From Sphingomonas glacialis (lineage in GTDB: Bacteria > Pseudomonadota > Alphaproteobacteria > Sphingomonadales > Sphingomonadaceae), in NCBI RefSeq assembly GCF_006439055.1, contig NZ_RCZC01000003.1, positions 434,001 through 498,000 of the forward strand: 64,000 nucleotides of DNA, written 5' to 3'. How positions within the stretch are numbered: the first letter of the stretch is position 1; each line of letters starts with the position of its first letter. Positions 46,671-55,947 of this stretch are shown here, piece after piece. Under the pieces are notes generated by a model, which made no database searches, was not told the DNA's origin, and worked only from the letters and a program-made list of their open reading frames with translations. The position numbers and the translations under genes are program-made.

Positions 46671-47281
46671 CGCTGCTCTACAGCTTCCGCCGCTGCCCGT
46701 ATGCGATGCGGGCGCGGCTGGCGTTGCTGGCGAGCGACACACGCTTCGAGATTCGCGAGATCGTGCTGCGCGACAAGCCGGCGGCGATGCTTGCGGCATC
46801 GCCCAAGGCGACGGTGCCGGTGCTCGTGCTCACCAACGGCACTGTGATCGACGAGAGCCTCGAGATCATGCTTTGGGCGCTCGCGCGGAACGATCTCGAG
46901 CGGTGGCTGGATGGGTATGACGCGGCGCTGGTCGCGCGCTTCGATACGGACTTCAAACACCATCTCGACCGCTACAAATATACCGAGCGCTACGGCGTCG
47001 ATGCGATCGCGCATCGCGACGCCGGGCTCGCGCTGCTCGAAATGCTCGAGAAACGACTGGTTGCGACGCGCTATCTGAGCGGGGCGGAACGCACGCTCAG
47101 CGATATGGCGATCATGCCGTTCGTCCGCCAATTCGCTGCGGTCGATCGCGGCTGGTTCGAGACGCAGCCGATCGCGCACGTCCAGGCGTGGCTTGCGGCG
47201 CTGGTCGCATCCCCGCTGTTCGACCGCGCGATGCAGCGCCTCGAACGCTGGGTGCCCGGCGACGTGCCGGTCGGCTGGTGA
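46667..47281 (+). CDS. glutathione S-transferase family protein
   Basis: 204 aa from GTG overlapping the previous stop (GTGA). Thioredoxin-like N-domain with SFRRCPYAMRARLAL (Cys10 as catalytic candidate), a cis-Pro segment KATVPVLVL and the glutathione-site IDESLEIMLW. All-helical C-domain with LSDMAIMPFVRQF. The Cys with CPYA spacing is glutaredoxin-like, suggesting thiol transferase activity. Substrate unknown. Ends in a hairpin at 47285-47304. Confidence 0.88.
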   Translation: MTLLYSFRRCPYAMRARLALLASDTRFEIREIVLRDKPAAMLAASPKATVPVLVLTNGTVIDESLEIMLWALARNDLERWLDGYDAALVARFDTDFKHHLDRYKYTERYGVDAIAHRDAGLALLEMLEKRLVATRYLSGAERTLSDMAIMPFVRQFAAVDRGWFETQPIAHVQAWLAALVASPLFDRAMQRLERWVPGDVPVGW

Positions 47282-47284
47282 TAC

Positions 47285-47304
47285 CGCGCCGCCGGGGCGG
47301 CGCG
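47285..47304 (+). terminator. GC-rich hairpin after the GST gene
   Basis: CGCGCCGC (47285-47292), loop CGGG, GCGGCGCG (47297-47304), starting 4 nt after the GST stop. There is no T-run, so it could be a terminator that needs Rho or only an mRNA 3' stabiliser. Confidence 0.45.
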
Positions 47305-47387
47305 CAGCAGTGCGAACCTATCGCGTTTCCAAGGGGATCGGCTAGAGGTGTCGGGTATCGGCGCACGGTGTCGTCGCAGGAGGTGGC

Positions 47388-49748
47388 ATGCAGCGTTCCG
47401 GTCTTACCCGCCTGGTTATGGTTGCGCTCCTGTCCGGTCCGGCGGGGGCCGTCAGCGCCCAAACCGCCAGCGGAGTCGGTGGCTATGAGTCGGTCGACCC
47501 GATGATCGGCACCGGTGGCGAGGGGCATACCTTCCCCGGCGCGGTCGCTCCGTTCGGGATGGTGCAGCTGAGCCCGGACACCAATACCGAGTGCAAGATC
47601 CGCGACTGCTATAAATGGGCGGCGGGCTATCGCTATACCGACACCAGCATCACCGGGTTCAGCCACACGCATTTCTCGGGCGCGGGGCATTCGGATCTGG
47701 GCGACGTGCTCGTCATGCCCGCGGTCGGCGCCGATGCCGCGGTTGCGCTCGAACCGGGTGACGCCGACACGCCGGGCTCGGGCTATCGTTCGCGCTTCAG
47801 CCATGCGAGCGAGCGCGCGACGCCGGGCTATTATGCGGTCACGCTGAGCGATCCGGGCGTTCGCGCCGAGCTGACCGCGGGGACGCGGGTCGGCGTGCAT
47901 CGCTACACCTTCCCGACCGACAAGCCCGCGCATCTGATCGTCGATCTGCGCTCGAGCATCTACAATTATCCCGGCAAGATCCTGTGGTCGTCGCTGCGCA
48001 TGCTGCCCGATGGCACGATCACCGGCGCGCGTGAGACGCGCGGCTGGGCGCCGGCGCGCAAGCTGTTCTTCGCGATGCGCTTCTCGGCGCCGCTCACCGG
48101 TCATGCCTTCCGCAACACCGAGACGGCGATCGCCTATAAGGGCTTCAAGGGGCCAGGGCGCGGCGATCCGGGCGTGGCGCAGATCGCGGGGCAGGCGCTG
48201 GTCGCGCGGCTCGATTTCGGCACGCTCGCCAAGCCGCTCGAAGTCCATGTCGCGGTGTCGGGTGTGGACGAGGCCGGCGCGCTCGCCAACCTCGCCAGTG
48301 AAAGCGGCAGCTTCGACCAGATCCGCGCGGCGACCAGGACGGCCTGGGACAGCGCGCTCGGCGCGGTCGAGATCGACGCGGCGCCGGCGATGCGCAAGAC
48401 GCTCTATACCGCGCTCTATCACAGCCTGATGGCGCCGAGCGTGTTCGGCGATGCCGACGGTCGCTATCGCGGGCCCGACGATCAGGTTCATCTGGCGAAG
48501 GGCTTCACCGTCCATTCGACCTTTTCGCTGTGGGACACGTTCCGCGCCGAGCATCCGCTGCTGACGCTGATCCAGCCCGCGCAGCGCAACGCCGATTTCG
48601 TCAATTCGCTCGTCGCCAGCATCAAGGCGAGCCCGTTCGGCATCCTGCCGGTATGGCAGTTTCAGGGCCGCGAGACCTGGACGATGATCGGCTATCACGC
48701 CGCGCCGGTGATCGCCGATGCGTATCTCAAGGGCATCAAGGGCTTCGATGCCGAAGCCGCGCTCGACGCGATGGTCGCGAGCGCCGATTACGCGCTCTAT
48801 GGCGGGATCGGCGATTACAAGACGCTCAGCTATGTCCCGATCGACCGCGAGCCCGAGGCGGCGTCGAAGACGGTCGAATATGCCTATGACGACTGGAGCA
48901 TCGCCCGCATGGCGCGCGCCATGGGGCGGACGGCAATCGCCGATCGCTTCGACAAGCGCGCGCTCAACTGGCGCAACAGCTTCGATCCGCAGACCGGCTT
49001 CGTCCGTGCGCGGAAAGCCGATGGTAGCTTCCGCGTGCCGTTCGACCCGACCGCGATCAATTACGGCAGCGACTATACCGAGGGGAATGCGTGGCAATAT
49101 TCGTGGTTCATGCCGCAGGACGAAGGCGGCCTGATCCGCGCGCTCGGCGGCGATGCGGCGACCGTCAAGAAGCTCGACGCGATGTTCGATTACGACAATT
49201 CCAAGATCGACTACAGCCATGCCGAGGACATTGCCGGGCTGATCGGCCAGTACATCCATGGCAACGAGCCGAGCCACCACGTCGCCTATCTCTATGCGTA
49301 TGCCGGCGCGCCGTGGCGGACGCAGGAGCGACTCGCGCAGATCGTCGCGAGCCAGTACAAACCGACCCCCGACGGCTTGGCGGGCAACGACGATCTCGGG
49401 CAGATGTCGGCGTGGCTGCTGTTCACGGCGATGGGCTTCTATCCGGTCGCGCCGGGGAGCGGGGAATATGTGATCGGGCGGCCGTTCGCCGATCGGATCG
49501 TGCTGCATCTGCCGAACGGCAAGCGCTTCGCGATCGAGGCGCCGGGGCTTTCCGCGACCAATCGCTATGTCGGCAGCGTGACGCTGAATGGCGCGGCGCT
49601 CGATCGCTCTTTCGTCCGGCATGACGAGATCGTCGCGGGGGGCGTGCTGCGCTTCACGATGGCGGCGAAGCCCAATACGGCATGGGGAAATGCGGCCGCG
49701 GCGCGGCCCTATTCGATCACGCCGTATGCGGTGACCGTGCGCCGCTGA
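47388..49748 (+). CDS. secreted GH92-family alpha-mannosidase
   Basis: 786 aa. Signal peptide (MQRSGLTRLVMVALLSG to VSAQ), good ribosome site AGGAGGTGGC. The GH92 pattern begins VDPMIGTGGEGHTFPGA and continues with FSHTHFSGAGHSDLGD and HSTFSLWDTFRAEHP. The late motifs HGNEPSHHVAYLYAYAG and GNDDLGQMSAWLLFTAMGF are family-defining. GH92 enzymes are Ca-dependent exo-alpha-mannosidases acting on N-glycan or yeast mannan. Probably periplasmic or outer-membrane associated. Not linked to an uptake locus: the TBDR nearby lies 3 kb away on the other strand. Confidence 0.93.
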   Translation: MQRSGLTRLVMVALLSGPAGAVSAQTASGVGGYESVDPMIGTGGEGHTFPGAVAPFGMVQLSPDTNTECKIRDCYKWAAGYRYTDTSITGFSHTHFSGAGHSDLGDVLVMPAVGADAAVALEPGDADTPGSGYRSRFSHASERATPGYYAVTLSDPGVRAELTAGTRVGVHRYTFPTDKPAHLIVDLRSSIYNYPGKILWSSLRMLPDGTITGARETRGWAPARKLFFAMRFSAPLTGHAFRNTETAIAYKGFKGPGRGDPGVAQIAGQALVARLDFGTLAKPLEVHVAVSGVDEAGALANLASESGSFDQIRAATRTAWDSALGAVEIDAAPAMRKTLYTALYHSLMAPSVFGDADGRYRGPDDQVHLAKGFTVHSTFSLWDTFRAEHPLLTLIQPAQRNADFVNSLVASIKASPFGILPVWQFQGRETWTMIGYHAAPVIADAYLKGIKGFDAEAALDAMVASADYALYGGIGDYKTLSYVPIDREPEAASKTVEYAYDDWSIARMARAMGRTAIADRFDKRALNWRNSFDPQTGFVRARKADGSFRVPFDPTAINYGSDYTEGNAWQYSWFMPQDEGGLIRALGGDAATVKKLDAMFDYDNSKIDYSHAEDIAGLIGQYIHGNEPSHHVAYLYAYAGAPWRTQERLAQIVASQYKPTPDGLAGNDDLGQMSAWLLFTAMGFYPVAPGSGEYVIGRPFADRIVLHLPNGKRFAIEAPGLSATNRYVGSVTLNGAALDRSFVRHDEIVAGGVLRFTMAAKPNTAWGNAAAARPYSITPYAVTVRR

Positions 49749-49906
49749 GCGCTCCCGCTCCTGTGCTGCTCACCTGATTTGAAGTTGATTTGCAGAGACT
49801 TAACTTCGATCAATTTTGCATAAAGGTTGTTCCGCCAGGGAAACAATAGGGGAACGGAAAGCCGGTCCGATGATTGAGCGAGGGTTCGCAGCATCGGAGA
49901 AACGGC

Positions 49907-50499
49907 ATGGCCGATACCCAATCCAAGACGGCGGGTGACGACGCTCCGCTGACCGCCTCGAAGCATTCCTCCGCCGCGGTCGATGCCGCGACCGACGGTC
50001 TGGTCGAAGCGCGTGGCGACGCGCTCGTCGGTCGCGCGGTGACGATCAATCGCCCGCGTGCCGAGCTTTATGCCTATTTCCGCGACTTCGCCAATCTGCC
50101 GAACTTCATGGACAATATCGAACGGGTCGATGTGCAGGATGCGACGCGGTCGCACTGGGTGGTGAAGGCGCCGGCCGGCCGGACGGTCGAGTGGGACTCG
50201 ACGATCACCGACGAGGTCGAGGGCGAGTATTTCGTCTGGGCCTCCGAGCCCGGCGCCGACATCGCCAATAGCGGCCGGATCGAATTCCGCGACGCGGGTG
50301 CGCGCGGCACCGTCGTCACTGCGACGCTGCTCTACGATCCGCCCGGCGGTGTCGTCGGCAAGCTGATCGCCAAGCTGTTCCAGCGCGAACCCGCGATCCA
50401 GGCGCGGCGCGACCTGCGCCGTTTCAAGCAACTGATGGAAACCGGCGAAGTCGCCACCGCGGCCTCGACCCGCGCCCAGTTCGAAGAGGACCATAAGTA

Positions 50500-50500
<1 letters not shown>
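49907..50500 (+). CDS. SRPBCC-family protein (START/polyketide cyclase fold)
   Basis: 197 aa from the ATG preceded by GGAGAAACGGC. An N-terminal flexible Ala/Ser/Asp segment (1-45) leads to a SRPBCC domain starting [20 protein letters not shown], with [12 protein letters not shown] and [20 protein letters not shown] basic C-terminal helix follows. This form occurs with alcohol dehydrogenase and SDR genes in sphingomonad stress-type clusters. Ligand unknown. The stop overlaps the ADH start (TAATG). Confidence 0.85.
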
Positions 50501-51681
<1,181 letters not shown>

Positions 51682-51691
51682 CCTTCTTCCT

Positions 51692-51792
51692 CCCCTCCCT
51701 GGAAGGGAGGGGCCGGGGGTGGGTCGGCCCGTTATCTGGGTCAGCCCTCTCCCTAGACCAACCCACCCCCAACCCTCCCTTCCAGGGAGGGG
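51692..51792. repeat. REPIN-like paired palindrome, type 2 (copy D)
   Basis: Left hairpin at 51692-51712 followed by CCGGGGGTGGGTCGG, identical to copy C at that point. Right hairpin about 51773-51792 preceded by AACCCACCCCCA. The inner spacer differs from copy C. It lies between the ADH and SDR genes. Confidence 0.82.
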
Positions 51793-51812
51793 AGAATGAG
51801 AGGACTTTCCCT

Positions 51813-52598
51813 ATGGCCACCAAATTCGCGATCATCACTGGCGCCTCGACGGGCATCGGCTTCGAACTCGCCTCGCTCGCCGCGAAGGACGGCTACGATC
51901 TGCTGCTCGTCGCCGACGAGGCGCTGATCAACGACGCCGCGGCCGACATCAAGCAGTTCGGCACCGACGTCCAGGCGCTCGAAGCCGATCTGTCGACCAC
52001 CGATGGCGTCGATCAGCTCCTGTCCGCTGCGGGCAGCCGCCAGATCGATCTGCTCTGCGCCAATGCCGGCCATGGTCTTGGCCACGGCTTTCTCGACCAG
52101 AGCGTCGCGGACTGGCGGCATGTGATCGACACCAACATCACCGGCACGCTGTACCTGCTGCAGAAGACGCTGCCGGCGATGGTCTCGCGCGACGACGGCA
52201 AGGTGCTCGTGACGGGCTCGATCGCGGGGTACATCCCGGGCGCGTTCCAGGCGGTGTATAATGGCTCGAAGGCGTTCATCGACAGCTTCACCGAGGCGCT
52301 GCGCAACGAGATCAAGGAGTCGAAGGGCGTCACGCTGACCACGCTGATGCCGGGGCCGGTCGAGACCGAATTCTTCGACCGCGCCGACATGATGGACACT
52401 TCGGTCGGGGTGAACCCGAACAAGAGCGACCCCGCCGATGTCGCCAAGGATGGCTGGGACGCGGTCATGGCGGGCAAGACCACGATCGTCTCGGGCTGGA
52501 AGAACAAGGTGCAGGTCGCGATGACCGGTGTCGTGCCGCCGTCGATGCTCGCCGAACAGCATCGCAAGATGGCCGAGCCCGGTACCGCCGACCAATAA
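51813..52598 (+). CDS. short-chain dehydrogenase/reductase
   Basis: 261 aa, classical SDR. NAD(P) motif GASTGIG (10-16), NAG-type strand end CANAGHG, catalytic Ser in VTGSIAGY and Tyr/Lys in AVYNGSKAF. The C-terminal part adds about 40 residues with a WKNKVQVAMTG tail, as in the YqjQ/DltE-like subgroup. Substrate unknown. Downstream is a perfect 16-bp stem that shares DNA with the end of the halogenase-like gene. Confidence 0.9.
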   Translation: MATKFAIITGASTGIGFELASLAAKDGYDLLLVADEALINDAAADIKQFGTDVQALEADLSTTDGVDQLLSAAGSRQIDLLCANAGHGLGHGFLDQSVADWRHVIDTNITGTLYLLQKTLPAMVSRDDGKVLVTGSIAGYIPGAFQAVYNGSKAFIDSFTEALRNEIKESKGVTLTTLMPGPVETEFFDRADMMDTSVGVNPNKSDPADVAKDGWDAVMAGKTTIVSGWKNKVQVAMTGVVPPSMLAEQHRKMAEPGTADQ

Positions 52599-52609
52599 GC
52601 CCGCTGGCT

Positions 52610-52648
52610 TCGACGGTTATTGCGCTCAGCGCGCGCAATAACCGTCGA
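52610..52648. terminator. bidirectional terminator-like hairpin, 16-bp perfect stem
   Basis: TCGACGGTTATTGCGC (52610-52625) pairs exactly with GCGCAATAACCGTCGA (52633-52648), loop of 7. The right arm is also coding sequence for the last residues (LDGYCAR) of the minus-strand halogenase-like gene. It serves the end of the SDR gene from the other side. No T-run. Confidence 0.6.
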
Positions 52649-54119
52649 GGAACGCCTGGTGCGTCGGCATCCGGCCGACGGCGCCCGCGATGTTGCCCTT
52701 GAGATCGGCGAAGGCGCGCGCGAGATGCGCGTCGCTCAGCACATGGCCCATATGGTGATAGTCCGTTGGCTCGAGCCGCTGGCCGAGCATCACCTGGAGC
52801 CACGAGTCCGCCTGGAACAGATCGTCGGCGGTCTGCGGCGTGAGTGCGGACTCGCGGAACAGCGCGATCCGCTGCGCGAGCGTATCGGGAATCTCCATCG
52901 TCGCGCAGCGCTGCCAGAACGGCTCGGGCCGTTCGTTCAGATGATAATGCAGGATGATGAAGTCGCGCACCCGCTCGAGTTCGGTTTCCGCGAGATCATT
53001 GTAGCGCCGCACGACCGACTCCTTCATCCCGGCGAAGGGGAAGGATTGGATCAGCCGCGTGATGCCGATCATGATCAGATGGATGCTGGTCGATTCGAGC
53101 GGTTCGACGAAGCCGCTGGCGAGCCCGAGCGCGACGCAATTCTTGTCCCACACGCGTTTGCGGCGCCCGGTGACATAGCGGATCAGCCGCGGCTCGGTGA
53201 TCGTCTCGCCGTCGACCTGGGCGAGCAGTTTTTCGCGCGCGGCGTCGTCCGACAGGTGGTCGCTGCAATAGACCAGGCCATTGCCGACGCGGTGCTGGAG
53301 CGGGATCTGCCATTGCCAGCCCGCTTCATGCGCGATCGCGCGCGTATAGGGGCGGGCGGGCGCGACCGCCTTGGTCTGCACCGCGAGCGCGCGGTTGGTC
53401 GGCAGCCAGTGGCTCCAATCCTCATAGCCGGCCCTGAGCGTCTGCTCGATCAGCAGGCCTCGGAAGCCCGTGCAGTCGACGAAAAGGTCGCCCTCGACGC
53501 GGCGCCCGTCGTCGAGCTCGATCGCCTCGATGAACCCGGTCTCGGCATTCTGGACGACGCTGCTGATCTTGCCCTCGATCCGCGTGACGCCGCGCGCCTC
53601 GCTGAACGCGCGGAGGTAGCGCGCGTAGAGCCCGGCATCGAAATGATAGGCATAGTTGATCTTGGCATCGTCGGCGGTGGCGAACTTGCCCGCCTCGGCG
53701 GCGGCGAGTTCGAAGCAATAGGCGCCGAGCTCGTCGGCGATCCCCGCTGCCCGGCCGCGCAGCCACATATGCTGGAAGTCGCCCATCCAGATCGACTGGC
53801 CGACGCGCCCGAACGAGTGGATGTAGCGGTCGCCGTCCTGCGCCCAATTCTCGAACGCGATGCCGAGTTTGAAGGTGGCTTGCGTCGCGCGCAGGAACTC
53901 GCGCTCGTCTAACTCTAGCAAGCGGTGGAAGGTGCGGATCGTCGGGATCGTCGCCTCGCCAACGCCGACCGTGCCGATCTCGTCGGATTCGACCAAAACG
54001 ATCTCGAGCAGCGGCCCGAGATGTTTCGCCAGCGCCGCCGCCGCGATCCATCCCGCCGTCCCGCCGCCCGCGACGACGACGCGCTTGATCACTTGGTCGG
54101 GCGAGGGCGCTGCCGTCAT
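52626..54119 (-). CDS. flavin-dependent tryptophan-halogenase-like protein
   Basis: 497 aa. FAD motif VVVAGGGTAGWIAA (14-27), GVGEATIP (52-59), the catalytic-lysine region ATFKLGIAFENW (Lys84), the halogenase WxWxIP motif as WQWQIPLQ, and LASGFVEPLESTSIHL with the conserved Glu. All diagnostic halogenase residues are thus present. Such genes cluster with SapC, cupin and TBDR genes in sphingomonads, caulobacters and xanthomonads, usually without a biosynthetic cluster. The true substrate is unknown; free Trp halogenation is not proven. The start overlaps the cupin-gene stop by 4 bp. Confidence 0.88.
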   Translation of the reverse strand: MTAAPSPDQVIKRVVVAGGGTAGWIAAAALAKHLGPLLEIVLVESDEIGTVGVGEATIPTIRTFHRLLELDEREFLRATQATFKLGIAFENWAQDGDRYIHSFGRVGQSIWMGDFQHMWLRGRAAGIADELGAYCFELAAAEAGKFATADDAKINYAYHFDAGLYARYLRAFSEARGVTRIEGKISSVVQNAETGFIEAIELDDGRRVEGDLFVDCTGFRGLLIEQTLRAGYEDWSHWLPTNRALAVQTKAVAPARPYTRAIAHEAGWQWQIPLQHRVGNGLVYCSDHLSDDAAREKLLAQVDGETITEPRLIRYVTGRRKRVWDKNCVALGLASGFVEPLESTSIHLIMIGITRLIQSFPFAGMKESVVRRYNDLAETELERVRDFIILHYHLNERPEPFWQRCATMEIPDTLAQRIALFRESALTPQTADDLFQADSWLQVMLGQRLEPTDYHHMGHVLSDAHLARAFADLKGNIAGAVGRMPTHQAFLDGYCAR

Positions 54120-55096
54120 CGATTGAGCCTCTGCACGAGCTGCGCGCGCAGCCGCCGCGCGGAGAGATCAGTCAGCGGGGCGAGCGCGCCGCGCATCGGC
54201 TCGGGCAAATGCTCCGCCGGCCGCTCCGCGGGGCCGAACACGTAATAGTCGAACAGCGCGCGCCACGCCTGCTTCTCGCTGTCGGGCCGGTCGCGCAGGC
54301 TGAGCAGGCCGTGCAGCACGGTGTTCATCGGGCTGTCCATGAACCGCGGCGCCATGTTCCACCAATAATTGACGAGCACGTTGAAGCCGTCGAGCGCCTC
54401 GACATTGTGCCACCACAAGGCCGGGTAGACGAGCACGTCGCCCGGCTCGAGCTCGATCACCTCGGCGCTGGCGAGCGCTTCGGCGAAGCGCGGATAGCGC
54501 GCGAAATCGGGTGCGCGCGGATCGACCATGCTGACGACCTGGCCGCCCGGCGTCGGTTCGAGCGGCCCCGGATAGAGATTGGCGATCTGCTCGGGCGGGA
54601 ACAGCGTGAAGCGGCGGCGGCCGACGACGCAGCATGCGATGTTGTTCGACATGTCGAAATGCGTGGCTGCCGTGGTGCGGTTGCCGATCCAGATGCTCGC
54701 CAGTGGCGTCGCGCCGTCGAAATCGGCGGCGAGATCGTTCTCGGCGCGGAAGCCCGGGAGATAGGTGTCGAGATCGGTCGAGCCGACATAGCGGGCCGGT
54801 GCATCGAACGCGTCAAGCGTGGCGAGGATGCGGTCGAGATAGGCATCGAGCGCGACGCGCGTCGCGGTGAAGTTCATCGCTGTGCCGCTCGCGTCGTAGA
54901 AGAAACGGCCGCCGATCGTCGGGTCGCCAGTATAGCCGACGACGGGCGCACTGCGGTAGAAGCGCTTGAGATAGGCGGCGGCGGCGGCGGGCCCGTCGCG
55001 CCCGGCACGCACGATCGGCCAGTCGCGCACCAGCCCGCGCACCACCACCGGGCGTTGCCGCGCGATGAGCAGGGCGGGATCGAGCGTCCTCGTCAT
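54116..55096 (-). CDS. cupin-like (JmjC-type) Fe(II)/2-oxoglutarate oxygenase-like protein
   Basis: 326 aa. A double-stranded beta-helix with the metal triad: THFDMSNN (His and Asp) and a later His in ALWWHNVEAL. Preceding motifs PVVVRGLVRDWPIVR and the GDVLVYPALWW segment fit the cupin-8/JmjC (FIH-like) family. These enzymes hydroxylate proteins or small molecules. The protein is cytosolic, with no signal peptide. Starts four bp inside the end of sapC and overlaps the halogenase-like gene, so the three are translated together. Substrate unknown. Confidence 0.85.
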   Translation of the reverse strand: MTRTLDPALLIARQRPVVVRGLVRDWPIVRAGRDGPAAAAAYLKRFYRSAPVVGYTGDPTIGGRFFYDASGTAMNFTATRVALDAYLDRILATLDAFDAPARYVGSTDLDTYLPGFRAENDLAADFDGATPLASIWIGNRTTAATHFDMSNNIACCVVGRRRFTLFPPEQIANLYPGPLEPTPGGQVVSMVDPRAPDFARYPRFAEALASAEVIELEPGDVLVYPALWWHNVEALDGFNVLVNYWWNMAPRFMDSPMNTVLHGLLSLRDRPDSEKQAWRALFDYYVFGPAERPAEHLPEPMRGALAPLTDLSARRLRAQLVQRLNR

Positions 55097-55833
55097 GCCG
55101 TGCCCGTCGCCGCGCGCCGCTTGCGGTTCTTGAGGTCGATGAGGTGCGCCACATTGCCGAGCGAGGAGACGATGCGGAAGGCGTGCGCGAGGAATCCCGA
55201 GCGGTGCAGCGCATCCAGCGCCGCGGCATCGAGCTTCGCCAGCCGCTCGGGGGCGATCGTGAAGCAATCGGGAATGGTATAGTGCGTCTCGGCATCGAGC
55301 GCGACGTCGAGCGTGATCGGCTCGATCAGGTCGGCCTGCTCGAACGCGGCGAACATCGGCGCGCGCTGCGCAAGCCCGTCATGGACGAGGCGCAGCACCG
55401 TGACGACATGGTCGAGATAGGGCGACTGGCCGCCATGCGGCAGGAAGATCGGCTGGCCGTCGGGCGCGCCGACCCGCGGATGATCGAGATCGATGTGGAG
55501 CATCGGTTCGCGCTGGATGGTGCCATCGACGTCACGATCGACCATGCCGATCAGGAACGGCCCGCGCTGGTGCAGCGCGGGGATATGGCGCGCGTGCCAG
55601 CCGGTCGCATCGAGGAAGAGGTTCTCGTCGCGGTCGAGCCCGAGCAGCGCGACGGCGTAGAAGGCGCCCTCCGCGTCGCGGCGGAACAGGATCGGATAGT
55701 CGCGCTGCGCCGCGTCGAATTCGGTCGGGAAGACGACGGTCTGGTTGACCGCATCGCCAAATTCGGCGGCATGGCCGATCGCAACGCGCAGATCGGCGTG
55801 CGCGATCGTGTCGAGGAGAACGGTGTTGGTCAT
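55093..55833 (-). CDS. SapC-family protein
   Basis: 246 aa from MTNTVLLDTI; the in-frame upstream stretch is across the TBDR spacer and not needed. The pattern HADLRVAIGHAAEFGDAVN, the VFPTEFDAAQRDYPILFRR-type block and GLDRDENLFLD is that of the SapC family, first named for an S-layer secretion locus. No signal peptide or membrane helix. In this family's usual locus it precedes cupin and halogenase genes. Function unknown; overlap by 4 bp with the next gene. Confidence 0.85.
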   Translation of the reverse strand: MTNTVLLDTIAHADLRVAIGHAAEFGDAVNQTVVFPTEFDAAQRDYPILFRRDAEGAFYAVALLGLDRDENLFLDATGWHARHIPALHQRGPFLIGMVDRDVDGTIQREPMLHIDLDHPRVGAPDGQPIFLPHGGQSPYLDHVVTVLRLVHDGLAQRAPMFAAFEQADLIEPITLDVALDAETHYTIPDCFTIAPERLAKLDAAALDALHRSGFLAHAFRIVSSLGNVAHLIDLKNRKRRAATGTA

Positions 55834-55901
55834 GCAGAGGTCGTAATCGCCGATCGGGTGAGCGCCAAGCAAGGCGCGAGGGTCTTTAGAGTGCGCACTG
55901 T

Positions 55902-55933
55902 CCGGGCGATGCTTCCCCCAAAGCATCGCCCGG
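55902..55933 (-). terminator. intra-operon hairpin between TBDR and sapC
   Basis: CCGGGCGATGCTT (55902-55914) pairs perfectly with AAGCATCGCCCGG (55921-55933), a 13-bp stem with a 6-nt loop, 15 nt after the TBDR stop. There is no T-run, so it is more likely an attenuator or 3' stabiliser that lowers sapC, cupin and halogenase levels relative to receptor. Confidence 0.6.
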
Positions 55934-55947
55934 CCAGGCCTAACGCG

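Noticed and set aside
47112..49622. Minus-strand open frame opposite the GH92 gene
   Set aside because: GH92 motifs lie on the plus strand with a signal peptide and ribosome site; the antisense product is low-complexity.
49749..49906. General-stress (EcfG-type GGAAC/GTT) promoter before the SRPBCC gene
   Set aside because: GGAAC occurs but no GTT lies 16-17 bp further on in either orientation; a GAAGTT/AACTTC hairpin there was also too weak to call.
52626..54119. Natural-product biosynthesis cluster implied by the halogenase-like gene
   Set aside because: No NRPS, PKS, tryptophan-modifying or resistance gene is nearby; the context is sugar uptake.
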